From the NCBI GenBank assembly GCA_021770785.1, contig JAETQH010000043.1, forward strand, positions 1-35,206: a stretch of DNA of 35,206 bases, in the 5' to 3' direction. A program made the position numbers and the translations under genes. The notes beneath the pieces are model-generated. The model was not told the origin of the DNA. It was given only the letters and a program-made list of their open reading frames with translations, and ran no database searches. The DNA comes from Lachnospiraceae bacterium (GTDB lineage Bacteria; Bacillota; Clostridia; Lachnospirales; Lachnospiraceae). Positions 1 through 6,541 of this stretch are shown piece after piece; the stretch's first letter is position 1; each line of letters opens with the position of its first letter.

Positions 1-317
1 CCAATACCGGCGCCGTCAAGTCGTTTATGCGCGGAACGTACAGAAGCGTCCAGTATTGCCACTTTTTTATCAAGTTCTCTTACCTCTTTCTTTGTGCTGT
101 TAATATCTTCTTTAATAGACTTTACATCATACCCGATCTGGTCCAGCTTAAGACTGATTTTTGTATCCTCTGCCACTCTTTGAGTAGCTTCCTTAATCTG
201 CTGATCTACGTCTTTCTGGCTTCGTGTTTTGCGACCGCTGAACGTGTTATACACGGTACAGGCAATCGTAATAAGGGATAAGATTAAAGCCAGGGACAAG
301 GTTGTATCTCCGGTCAT
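1..317 (-). CDS. XhlA/holin-like small membrane protein, 3' end outside window
   Basis: The frame is open from an ATG at 317 to the window edge, giving 105 visible residues with the C-terminus missing. Residues about 6-25 form one hydrophobic segment (LSLALILSLITIACTVY). A long charged, probably coiled-coil region follows and ends in SAHKRLDG. This layout of an N-terminal membrane anchor, a coiled coil and an S-x-HKR-(I/L)-DG motif is what I know from XhlA-type proteins of phage lysis cassettes. The start codon overlaps the stop of the RT C-terminal frame as ATGA, so the two are probably translationally coupled. I infer that a holin/endolysin module lies just beyond the window. Another small coiled-coil membrane protein is possible. 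Confidence 0.7.
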   Translation of the reverse strand, partial: MTGDTTLSLALILSLITIACTVYNTFSGRKTRSQKDVDQQIKEATQRVAEDTKISLKLDQIGYDVKSIKEDINSTKKEVRELDKKVAILDASVRSAHKRLDGAGI

Positions 318-553
318 GCTGCTACCCCACTTTCATTTAGTATTGTTTCGACGTCTTCTAACAGTTGCATTTTGAAACGGTAACAGTCGTTATGTTTTAA
401 CATTCCCATGTAAGACTGTAATGTACTGTTATACTTGTCATAAGTAAGGGTCCCTGCCGCGTATAGTTTTGCAGCTGCCTTAAGTCGGCGTTTAATACGC
501 AAAGAAGTAGACTTTCTTACAGTACGGTGTGAAGACCATATATGTAAGCCCAC
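314..553 (-). CDS. C-terminal part of the DGR reverse transcriptase, downstream of an in-frame amber codon
   Basis: This segment is in the same frame as the RT ending at 557 and separated from it only by TAG (559-557) and one Phe codon. Its 79 residues begin GLHIWSSHRTVRKS and continue with RIKRRLK, matching the region after the G-I-x-F-x-G motif of DGR RTs (F-x-G-x-x-I-W, then a basic thumb helix). Reading through the TAG would give a 364-residue RT, a normal size. A GTG at 553-551 could restart translation, but I see no convincing Shine-Dalgarno site before it. It ends in TGA at 316-314, overlapping the ATG of the next gene. It could be a reinitiated second polypeptide, a readthrough tail, or a remnant of a newly broken gene. 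Confidence 0.7.
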   Translation of the reverse strand: MGLHIWSSHRTVRKSTSLRIKRRLKAAAKLYAAGTLTYDKYNSTLQSYMGMLKHNDCYRFKMQLLEDVETILNESGVAA

Positions 554-556
554 AAA

Positions 557-1408
557 CTAGATACCCATAGATACCGGACGTATGCAAGTCTTTTTATTTA
601 AAGTAAGCTGTAGTTCCTCTTCCAGGAAAGCGCTGATACGTTTCTGGATTTCGTGTAATTCTTCCTTACTTTGAGAAAGAATAATTACGTCGTCCATGTA
701 ACGTACATAGAACTTAATACCAAGAACCTTTTTACAGAACTGGTCTAACTCATTCAAATAAACATTTGCTAACAGCTGGCTTGTCAAGTTACCGATCGGC
801 ATACCACGGTCTGTAAGGCGTTTGGCGTCTTCTACGTTGTCACAAATAGAAAGACCGAAAGCGTTTGTACCGTCGCCTTTTATGATAACTTTTAAAAGTT
901 CCAGCATATCCGGGTCTTTGATTTTTCTTTCTATAATTTCCAGTAGCTTATCGTGGTAAATCCGGTAAAAGTATTTTGCTATGTCCAGCTTAAGGTAATA
1001 CCACTTTCCGCCTATTACCTCTGTCTGTTTCAGCATATCTTGTAACCGGTCAGCGGCCGCCTTCTGGCCTTTACCTTTTCGACAAGCGTAGCTGTCTTCT
1101 ATGAAAGTCTTATCAAAGATAGGGTAAAGTATGGAATATACCCACCACTGGGCGACACGATCACGGAAAGGAAGCGCCATTATAAGCCTTTTCTTAGGCT
1201 CATATACGTAAAATTCCCGGTACGCCCCTACAGCGTAGGTGTGGTTCTGTAAGTCGTCTAACAGGGCTAACAGATTTCCTTCAAGGTTATCAGTAAATTG
1301 TAAAACGTCGCCACGGTACCGCTTACCCTTTGCGGCTTTCCGATAGGCGTTATACAAACTTGTGTAGTTACAGTTCGGAAGATATATGTTACCTACGCGT
1401 TTTGCCAT
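557..1408 (-). CDS. Diversity-generating retroelement reverse transcriptase, stopped by an in-frame TAG before its thumb region
   Basis: The RT copies the TR RNA into cDNA with errors at adenines, and that cDNA then replaces the VR in the tail-tip gene. Visible RT motifs are LKLDIAKYF around residues 139-147 (catalytic D142), GMPIGNLTSQ at 202-211, and YMDD at 237-240. The I-G-x-x-x-S-Q form of motif 4 is diagnostic of DGR RTs; most other RTs have Q-G-x-x-x-S-P. Palm and fingers are complete, but the frame ends at TAG (559-557) right after RPVSMGI, where relatives continue with an acidic or polar residue and F-L/V-G. The remainder follows in frame at 314-556. The start is ATG 1408 with GGAAGG eight bases upstream. 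Gene order is target, avd, TR, RT, which is canonical. As annotated the protein lacks its thumb, so activity is doubtful without suppression or trans-complementation. Confidence 0.93.
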   Translation of the reverse strand: MAKRVGNIYLPNCNYTSLYNAYRKAAKGKRYRGDVLQFTDNLEGNLLALLDDLQNHTYAVGAYREFYVYEPKKRLIMALPFRDRVAQWWVYSILYPIFDKTFIEDSYACRKGKGQKAAADRLQDMLKQTEVIGGKWYYLKLDIAKYFYRIYHDKLLEIIERKIKDPDMLELLKVIIKGDGTNAFGLSICDNVEDAKRLTDRGMPIGNLTSQLLANVYLNELDQFCKKVLGIKFYVRYMDDVIILSQSKEELHEIQKRISAFLEEELQLTLNKKTCIRPVSMGI

Positions 1409-1573
1409 TATAACTACCTTCCGTGTTCTTTTTCAGCGTGTCGCACCGTTCGCCGAAGCTACTAGAGTACGTCCGTTCCTAACCTATATTTTCTGCCTTT
1501 CGGCAAGGATACATAACCCTTTACCCGGTCGCGTGTTACAGCCCATAAGCTGTAGACTAGAGGATTTCCGGGT
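1409..1573 (-). ncRNA. DGR spacer RNA between TR and RT
   Basis: These 165 bases have no supported reading frame and separate the template repeat from the RT start. In the Bordetella BPP-1 DGR the corresponding spacer RNA is needed for cDNA priming and RT binding, so I infer the same role here. On the transcribed strand a short hairpin is visible at 1505-1494 (TGCC, loop GAAA, GGCA), a GNRA-type loop. The RT ribosome-binding site GGAAGG lies at the spacer's downstream end. Confidence 0.5.
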
Positions 1574-1685
1574 TAAGCGGGGCGGAAGCCAATGTTGTCA
1601 TTCGAGTTGGAGCGCGGGTTGTTGCCATTCAAGTAGAACACGCCCGCATTCGACGTGTTGTTCCAATTGCCACCACGGTAGAAGC
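1574..1685 (-). repeat. DGR template repeat (TR)
   Basis: The 112-bp segment pairs without gaps with 2131-2242. On the transcribed strand its in-frame reading is FYRGGNWNNTSNAGVF, then YLNGNNPRSNSNDNIGFRPA, a chain rich in Asn AAT/AAC codons as expected of a DGR template whose adenines are mutagenised. It has 26 sense-strand adenines, 16 of which differ in the VR. Only one other base differs (TCG in TR, TCC in VR). It lies 28 bp after the avd stop. In the target frame it is followed at once by TAA, and the 15 bases before it also read as an Asn-rich stretch (NSNGS) without VR identity. Confidence 0.96.
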
Positions 1686-1713
1686 TGCCATTACTGTTAT
1701 GTACCCTAAAGAA

Positions 1714-2064
1714 TTATTTACTTACTGACTGTATCCAGCCGCCGACCATACGGCCGATTTCATCTACCATTTTCGCCCAGTTTCCGTACTTATCTATTGA
1801 TAAATACTTAAGTTCTGGGTTTGCTGATAGACGAAGGTAAGACCGTAGTTTGTCCACTTCTATATCCAGTTCCGTAAGCGTGGTTTTCTTGTAGTGCTTA
1901 TGATTAGTTTCTATGACGATACCCAGGATACGGTACATACAAAGCCGTATTTCCGAAGCAAGGGCATATCGTTCATGTTTCGGAAATTGTTTTAAGCAGA
2001 TATTCCCGTAAACTATCATATCTTCGACTTTCGTTTTAATATAAAGTTCCCTGGTTTCCGCCAT
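1714..2064 (-). CDS. avd: DGR accessory variability determinant (Avd-like four-helix protein)
   Basis: This is a small basic, helical protein of 116 residues. Avd proteins form a barrel-shaped pentamer of four-helix bundles that binds RT and the spacer RNA and is needed for template cDNA synthesis. The C-terminal signature is clear: SYLRLSANPELKYLS, then EIGRMVGGWIQS. It lies between the DGR target and the TR, the usual place. I chose ATG 2064 rather than the upstream in-frame GTG at 2076 because that GTG is part of the Shine-Dalgarno sequence AAAGGAGTG, leaving 11 bases to the ATG. It ends in TAA. Related folds occur in S23 rRNA-intervening-sequence proteins, but the context fixes this one as Avd. 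Confidence 0.93.
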   Translation of the reverse strand: MAETRELYIKTKVEDMIVYGNICLKQFPKHERYALASEIRLCMYRILGIVIETNHKHYKKTTLTELDIEVDKLRSYLRLSANPELKYLSIDKYGNWAKMVDEIGRMVGGWIQSVSK

Positions 2065-2090
2065 AGTCTTTATCACTCCTTTAGTTGGCG

Positions 2091-2110
2091 GTGTCCGCTG
2101 TCGCGGCCAC
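2091..2110 (-). promoter_or_regulatory. Stem-loop downstream of VR, candidate DGR target-recognition hairpin
   Basis: On the coding strand GTGGCCGC (2110-2103), loop GACA, then GCGGACAC form an 8-position stem with one mismatch. It starts seven bases past the target stop codon and 20 bases beyond the VR end. In BPP-1 and related phage DGRs a 7-10 bp hairpin or cruciform with a GRNA tetraloop at this spot promotes retrohoming. GACA fits GRNA. The functional role is inferred from that family knowledge. Confidence 0.65.
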
Positions 2111-2117
2111 TACAGAT

Positions 2118-3179
2118 TTACAAAACAATGTAAGCGGGGCGGAAGCCAACGCCGCCAGAGGAGCTGGAGCGCGGGTGGTAGCCATCCAAGGAGAACACGC
2201 CCGCACTCGACGTGTCGGGCCAATAGCCACCACGGTAGAAGCATTTTTCCCCGTCGTTTCTTGCGTAAAATCTATCTTCGCCATGGTCGCTGTTATCCGA
2301 CGGGAACAAGGCTAGCGCCTTCATAAGGTCCGGTATTGCTATACCGTCCCCTACAGCCAATGATTTAAACAGCGTGTTCGGGTACTCACTGGTAGTAGTC
2401 GTGGTTACCGTAGTCATGATTTTAGGAACGCCGCCTACAATGTCGATTTTAAGCGTGCCTTCTGTTCCAGGCGCTACCAAGGTACCGTCCGGTAAGATAG
2501 CTTTCCATTCCGCGCTTCCGGCTGTAAGGTCTGCACTGTTCTTTGCAGCATTATTGCCGGCCAAAATCTGGATTTCCCCGTTATATATACGAAGACCAGT
2601 AGCCCATTCCAATGCGTCGCCGTTCAGACCGTAGATACCGTTCGGCGTTCCGTCGTGTGTCCAGCTGTTCGGGCCACTACCGGTAAGCCCCAGGTTAATA
2701 CGTCCGTCGCTTCCTACGGTTCCGGGTCTGCATTTTTCATGCGGGTAAGCGTGATCGCTTCCATAGTTGTTATTACCACGCGGGTAATATCCGTTTTTCT
2801 TACACCACAGGGCGATAGCGGCGTATTCTGCATTTGTCATACAGTGCCAGCCGGGACCCTTTGCGCGGCAGTAGGCTATAGCCTGGTCCATATTCGTATG
2901 GACCTTCGGCACCTGTCCAGGAAGGCTGTAAGCCCTTCCGTCGTGTACCATAGCCATATATGTACCTACGAAGACTTCCGGTCTGTCTGCATCGTCTACC
3001 ACAAAAGCAGGAAGCGCTTTTGTACTGTCAGAAAGTCCGACGTCTTTGTAAGATAACTTCGGGATAATGTTCATAATAGACGGGTTACCTTTGTCGTCGT
3101 AAAGTACCGTCTGTTTTCCGCCGCTGGCCGCTTCTACAGCCTGGCGGTATGTGTCCTTAACGGAAAAAGTAAAAGCCAT
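2118..3179 (-). CDS. DGR target: tail-tip receptor-binding protein with C-terminal C-type-lectin/FGE-like domain
   Basis: This 353-residue protein is the last tail gene and presumably sits at the fibre tip, where the VR-coded surface contacts the host receptor. The middle and C-terminal parts look like the formylglycine-generating-enzyme branch of the C-type-lectin fold used by DGR targets: WHCMTNAEYAAIALW near 110-125, YGLNGDALEWATG near 185-195, and a closing FYRGG...GFRPA block. Residues 319-344 hold the variable positions. The N-terminus (MAFTFSVKDTYRQAVE) probably attaches it to the preceding tail protein. The start is ATG 3179 with GTGAGGT upstream, one base after the previous stop. It ends in TAA, followed by the hairpin at 2091-2110. 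Confidence 0.92.
   Translation of the reverse strand: MAFTFSVKDTYRQAVEAASGGKQTVLYDDKGNPSIMNIIPKLSYKDVGLSDSTKALPAFVVDDADRPEVFVGTYMAMVHDGRAYSLPGQVPKVHTNMDQAIAYCRAKGPGWHCMTNAEYAAIALWCKKNGYYPRGNNNYGSDHAYPHEKCRPGTVGSDGRINLGLTGSGPNSWTHDGTPNGIYGLNGDALEWATGLRIYNGEIQILAGNNAAKNSADLTAGSAEWKAILPDGTLVAPGTEGTLKIDIVGGVPKIMTTVTTTTTSEYPNTLFKSLAVGDGIAIPDLMKALALFPSDNSDHGEDRFYARNDGEKCFYRGGYWPDTSSAGVFSLDGYHPRSSSSGGVGFRPAYIVL
2131..2242 (-). repeat. DGR variable repeat (VR) at the 3' end of the tail-tip gene
   Basis: This is the 112-bp copy of the TR inside the target gene, covering codons of residues 313-350. Of 17 differences from the TR, 16 are at template adenines: eight A to G, five A to C, three A to T. They change 13 residues (positions 319, 321, 322, 325, 330, 332, 334, 335, 339, 341-344). 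One further change, G to C, is silent (Ser340). The last 19 bases are identical to the TR and GC-rich (GFRPA codons), the place expected for the initiation-of-mutagenic-homing sequence. Confidence 0.97.
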
Positions 3180-3180
3180 T

Positions 3181-3558
3181 TTAGATTACCTCACTTTCTT
3201 TTTTCTGTTCCTGGGAAATATCCGGGATACCCCACAGGCATAACGTAACGTCGCGCATATTCACATCTAACGCTACTTCTTCCAGAATGTCGTAGCCCTC
3301 TTCGTCTACTTCGCCGGTAGGCTGGTAGTCGTATTCCCTTGCCGGAATTTTTACAGAAGCCACGTACCAGTTACCTACGCCCTTTTCCAACGCTGTAAAG
3401 CCGGAATTAAGGCTTACATCTACGGTTACAGCGACGTCCTGTAATTCTTCGTTAAGGTCGATTTCGATAGGTTCTACGCCAGGTACGGTAAGCTGTAAGA
3501 CGGTTCCCCGTGTTTTCCACTTTGCTTTCGTACCACTGTTTACGTGCTGTATTCTCAT
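3181..3558 (-). CDS. Hypothetical tail-tip/baseplate-associated protein
   Basis: The protein has 125 residues with many beta-strand-like stretches (VLQLTVPGVEPIEIDL, VTLCLWGIPDI). I do not recognise the family. It sits between a tail-fibre-like gene and the DGR target, with one base between its TAA and the target ATG. It may therefore be an adaptor or chaperone for the receptor-binding protein; that is inference from position. The start ATG 3558 follows an AAGGGGGTAAC-type ribosome-binding site. Confidence 0.75.
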   Translation of the reverse strand: MRIQHVNSGTKAKWKTRGTVLQLTVPGVEPIEIDLNEELQDVAVTVDVSLNSGFTALEKGVGNWYVASVKIPAREYDYQPTGEVDEEGYDILEEVALDVNMRDVTLCLWGIPDISQEQKKESEVI

Positions 3559-3571
3559 TTTTGTTACCCCC

Positions 3572-4147
3572 TTACTGAATATTTGTGTTAATGATCGTCC
3601 AGGTAAAGCTTACGGACTTAGCACTACCAAGGTTACGGACTTTAAACCCGTTGCTGGCCTTGTCGTAAACTTCAAGATTTACTTTTCCTATGTCGTCGGC
3701 AGCCGTTACACAAAGTGTTACGTCATAGTGTGGCGTGTTCGTCTGTGTATGTTCTGTACCGGTCGGAATAGGAACCAGTACATAGGGGTAACTGGAAGAA
3801 AAATAATCCCCCGGCGTACCAGATATAGTAGCTTCGTCCTGTAAAAATCTTTTTTCAAAGTCTACTTTTCTGTTCTGGTGTGCAAGGCCAGCCTGTCTAA
3901 GCGCTTCGGCGGCAATGGCACCGATCACAGCATGGGAAAAGCTGATACCGTCGGACATACGGTTAAGCCTGGACTGGGAAAGCGGCGTACCCTTCTGGAT
4001 AACTTCTACGTTATCCGGTACCAACTTATAGTGTCCGGCATTTCCAGGAACTTCCTGTAAGGTATAGGTCTGTTCGCCGTTAATGATACGGTCTAACCAT
4101 TCCACAGGGTCCCATTCCTGTATTTCTCTTGTTACTTCTTCACTCAT
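3572..4147 (-). CDS. Tail-fibre-like protein
   Basis: The protein has 191 residues. The N-terminal half carries a pattern common in distal tail and fibre proteins of Firmicutes phages: NGEQTYTLQEVPGNAG, KLVPDNVEVIQKGTPLSQSRLN, ending in a G-T-P-L-x-x-x-R-L-N motif. The C-terminal half is beta-rich, possibly a small binding or trimerisation domain. Its ATG overlaps the preceding stop as ATGA, so it belongs to the tightly coupled tail operon. A structural role at the tail tip is likely; the exact subunit is not clear. Confidence 0.72.
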   Translation of the reverse strand: MSEEVTREIQEWDPVEWLDRIINGEQTYTLQEVPGNAGHYKLVPDNVEVIQKGTPLSQSRLNRMSDGISFSHAVIGAIAAEALRQAGLAHQNRKVDFEKRFLQDEATISGTPGDYFSSSYPYVLVPIPTGTEHTQTNTPHYDVTLCVTAADDIGKVNLEVYDKASNGFKVRNLGSAKSVSFTWTIINTNIQ

Positions 4148-4443
4148 AAAGCTACCTCCCTTAACTCAAGTTGAAATACGATTAAGAGGTTTTTTTCTTC
4201 GGGCTTCGCTACTACGTCCTGTCGCTGGATAAGAAGGCTTCCGTCTTTATCGTATAACTTCGTGTTTGTTACTGTACCCTTTAAGGTATCGTCCAGATAG
4301 ATATTTACCTTAAACGTGGCACCTTCTACGGTTACACTTTTGATCGGAAGAACTATGTCTTTTCCGTCGATAGTACATACAGCCCGTGTGATTGTTTCGG
4401 CTATTGCCTTATTAAATACGGCAAGCCCTTTTTGTTCAATCAT
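4144..4443 (-). CDS. Hypothetical tail protein
   Basis: The protein has 99 residues, including an alternating polar/hydrophobic stretch (VEGATFKVNIYLDDTLKG) suggesting a beta-sandwich. No family is recognised. It is coupled on both sides by ATGA overlaps, to the XkdU-like gene upstream and the fibre-like gene downstream, so it is almost certainly made with them and is probably part of the baseplate-to-fibre junction. The opening MIEQKGLAVFNKAIAETI could be an attachment helix. Confidence 0.72.
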   Translation of the reverse strand: MIEQKGLAVFNKAIAETITRAVCTIDGKDIVLPIKSVTVEGATFKVNIYLDDTLKGTVTNTKLYDKDGSLLIQRQDVVAKPEEKNLLIVFQLELREVAL

Positions 4444-5366
4444 AGGCGACTATCCCCCGTTTCCATTTCCCCAGCCTGTACATATCTGGTACTTACCGCG
4501 TCGTCGTTTCCGCTTACGGATATTACAGCGCTGTAAATGCGACCTTCCGTAGAAGTGTCTGGTATAGTACCGGTTTCTGTAGCTTCGCTGGTTTGTTTAT
4601 AGGTTTCTATGGTATAAGTGCCGTCTGCTGCTTCTTCTATCACGGTACGATATATACGCCCTTCCGTGGACACGAAAGGTAGCGGACCGCTGGCAATCGT
4701 CCCGGTTTTGTCATAGTCACGAAGGACGGTATCCACTTCCCCGGAAACGCCCAGGCTGGCACTATACAAGCGCCCTTCTGTGGCCGTAAAAGGAAGTGTA
4801 CCGCATATAGCAGACGCGCCAGCTTCCGGCACGTTGTACCCGTATACGTGATACTGTGTGATAGCTTCCAGCCCGCCGGTAATAATGTACTCAAACTTGT
4901 ATTCTGTACCGAAGTGGGCCAGTATGATGTTATCTACAGCTTTTTGGAACTCTTCTAAGAATGTAGGTACGCCACGCTGGAAGACGACCGTTACCAGACA
5001 TTCCCCATGGTCTATATAAACCCTTATCTTTTCCCCGTAGGCTTCCGCTATCCTGTGTATCATAGGCGCCCCAAAATTTTCGTAATTCTGTAAGCGCACC
5101 AATACTTTAGGTCGTCGTTTTTCGTAGCTTTCATTCGGAAGCATAGGTAGCCCTACGGATTGTTCCCAATAAATAAGCCCCCAGGTCGCCGTAAGCGGCG
5201 ATAACTGTAGGGCTAAGTCGTCTTGCTTTTCATTTACCAGATCGTACCCCCTGGCTTTTGCGTTCATAATATAAAAGAATAATTCGCTTTCCTGGTAATA
5301 GCTGGCGGAAGCTTCTACCATGCCTTCGGTACGATCGCTTATTACTATATCCTGTTTACCAGGCAT
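4440..5366 (-). CDS. XkdU-like baseplate/tail protein (DUF2313-type) with repeated C-terminal region
   Basis: The protein has 308 residues. The first about 190 match the layout of XkdU/YmfQ-type proteins that follow baseplate J: YYQESELFFYIMNAKARGYD, LTATWGLIYWEQSVGLP, RRPKVLVRLQNYENFG. The C-terminal third is a set of three related units containing LPFTATEGRLY, LPFVSTEGRIY and IPDTSTEGRIY, each followed by a beta-like segment. Those units are an extension beyond the usual family length (about 200 residues) and may carry or bind the fibre proteins. Start and upstream stop overlap as TAATG; its own stop overlaps the next start as ATGA. Confidence 0.82.
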   Translation of the reverse strand: MPGKQDIVISDRTEGMVEASASYYQESELFFYIMNAKARGYDLVNEKQDDLALQLSPLTATWGLIYWEQSVGLPMLPNESYEKRRPKVLVRLQNYENFGAPMIHRIAEAYGEKIRVYIDHGECLVTVVFQRGVPTFLEEFQKAVDNIILAHFGTEYKFEYIITGGLEAITQYHVYGYNVPEAGASAICGTLPFTATEGRLYSASLGVSGEVDTVLRDYDKTGTIASGPLPFVSTEGRIYRTVIEEAADGTYTIETYKQTSEATETGTIPDTSTEGRIYSAVISVSGNDDAVSTRYVQAGEMETGDSRL

Positions 5367-6541
5367 TACTTAAGTTCTACCTTTCTTACGGTAGGTATTT
5401 CATACGGTTCTATCTTTATATCTTCGGTTCCGCCATTTACTGTAAGGTTATCGTAATTCGATACACCAGACAGCGTACCTAAGATAGCTGCTATCTTTTT
5501 GTAAACCACAGGGCTTAATTCCTTTGTATCTTCATTTCTGTTAAATACCCTGGATTTTACGTAGTCCGTAACAAGTTCTGTAAACTGCTGTAAGACTGCC
5601 GACCGATCTACGTTTTTTTCGTATTCCACAGAAGCGGAAATATCAATATAATATGACGTTCCTGTTATTACAGTGACTACAGCACCGCCAGGCGCCTTAC
5701 CATATCCGTAGCCTTCATACGCCTTCGGGTCTAAATACTCTTTAATATCAGACACTATAGAAGCGTCCAGCGGTCCGTATTCGTCGTCTACTACTATTAT
5801 ACGAACCGTTCCCCTTCCGTCGTATCCGTTATCCTTATTCCAGCACATATCTACCAGAACCTTACCGACCTTTACCCCGTATTCCTTATAAAACCCGTCA
5901 ATTACCCAGCGTTCGTAATCATGTACATTTCCGCCGGTATCCGGGTTTTCTGCCTTATCCAAAATCCTTGTCCAGGCTTCGTCCAGACTTTCCCTTTCAG
6001 CGGCCATAACCACAGTACCCATATCTGTAATAGACGCTACACCGGCTATAGGTGGCTGTAAGATAAATTCACTTCCAGTAGCCAGGTTTCCTTCGCTTCC
6101 GGTCAGATTACACGTAACGCGGACGTCTACAGCTTCTTCACTTAAGAATATGGTTTCTTTATCCGCCGTAAATTCGATAGGGTTACCGTCTTCGTCTGTT
6201 ACCACAGAAGTAAACGTATAGCCTTGCGGTATTCTTACGCCAGGGTCAGCAACGATAGAAAGGACGCGCTTATTAGCCGTAGCTTCAATCCTTGTAAGAC
6301 CCCTTATAGCCATGTGTTCGTCCATACGTTCATCTTCACAATACTGCGGGAAGGCGTTCTGTAAGATACGGTCCTGGGAAATTTCCAGCTGCATTATCTG
6401 GGCGACGTCCGGCTTAATCATATCGTAAGGAAAATCGCCGACTTCTTTACGCCAGGTATCCGGTATCTGTGATAAAAGAAAGTCTGTGATCTCTGTATCC
6501 GTTTGTAGGAATACAGGTACAAATTCTGGTCTTTCCGTCAT
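5366..6541 (-). CDS. Baseplate assembly protein J-like (XkdT-like)
   Basis: The protein has 391 residues. Baseplate J proteins form the wedge ring around the hub of contractile tails. Support comes from family-like stretches: RGLTRIEATANKRVLSI, IPQGYTFTSVVTDEDGNPIEF, GSEGNLATGSEF, ARILDKAENPDTGGNVHDYE-type text near residue 190-210, and TVRIIVVDDEYGPLD. Length and position between XkdS-like and XkdU-like genes fit. The start overlaps the preceding stop as ATGA, and the stop overlaps the following start as TAATG, so the baseplate genes are translationally coupled. Confidence 0.92.
   Translation of the reverse strand: MTERPEFVPVFLQTDTEITDFLLSQIPDTWRKEVGDFPYDMIKPDVAQIMQLEISQDRILQNAFPQYCEDERMDEHMAIRGLTRIEATANKRVLSIVADPGVRIPQGYTFTSVVTDEDGNPIEFTADKETIFLSEEAVDVRVTCNLTGSEGNLATGSEFILQPPIAGVASITDMGTVVMAAERESLDEAWTRILDKAENPDTGGNVHDYERWVIDGFYKEYGVKVGKVLVDMCWNKDNGYDGRGTVRIIVVDDEYGPLDASIVSDIKEYLDPKAYEGYGYGKAPGGAVVTVITGTSYYIDISASVEYEKNVDRSAVLQQFTELVTDYVKSRVFNRNEDTKELSPVVYKKIAAILGTLSGVSNYDNLTVNGGTEDIKIEPYEIPTVRKVELK

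Noticed and set aside
557..559. Genome-wide reassignment of TAG to glutamine as the explanation of the RT interruption
   Set aside because: TAG is the natural terminal stop of at least seven genes here (ending at 7453, 16920, 17391, 20049, 22113, 23760 and 27388), mostly followed at once by the next gene's ribosome-binding site. Local suppression remains possible, but not full recoding.
1386..1709. Plus-strand open frame of 107 codons covering TR and spacer
   Set aside because: It is antisense to the TR RNA, begins inside the RT start region and has no plausible ribosome-binding site. The region is explained by the DGR.
2081..2315. Two open frames over the VR, one on each strand
   Set aside because: Both are alternative readings of the repeat region in the DGR target gene. 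The target frame is fixed by the TR/VR substitution pattern and its C-type-lectin motifs.
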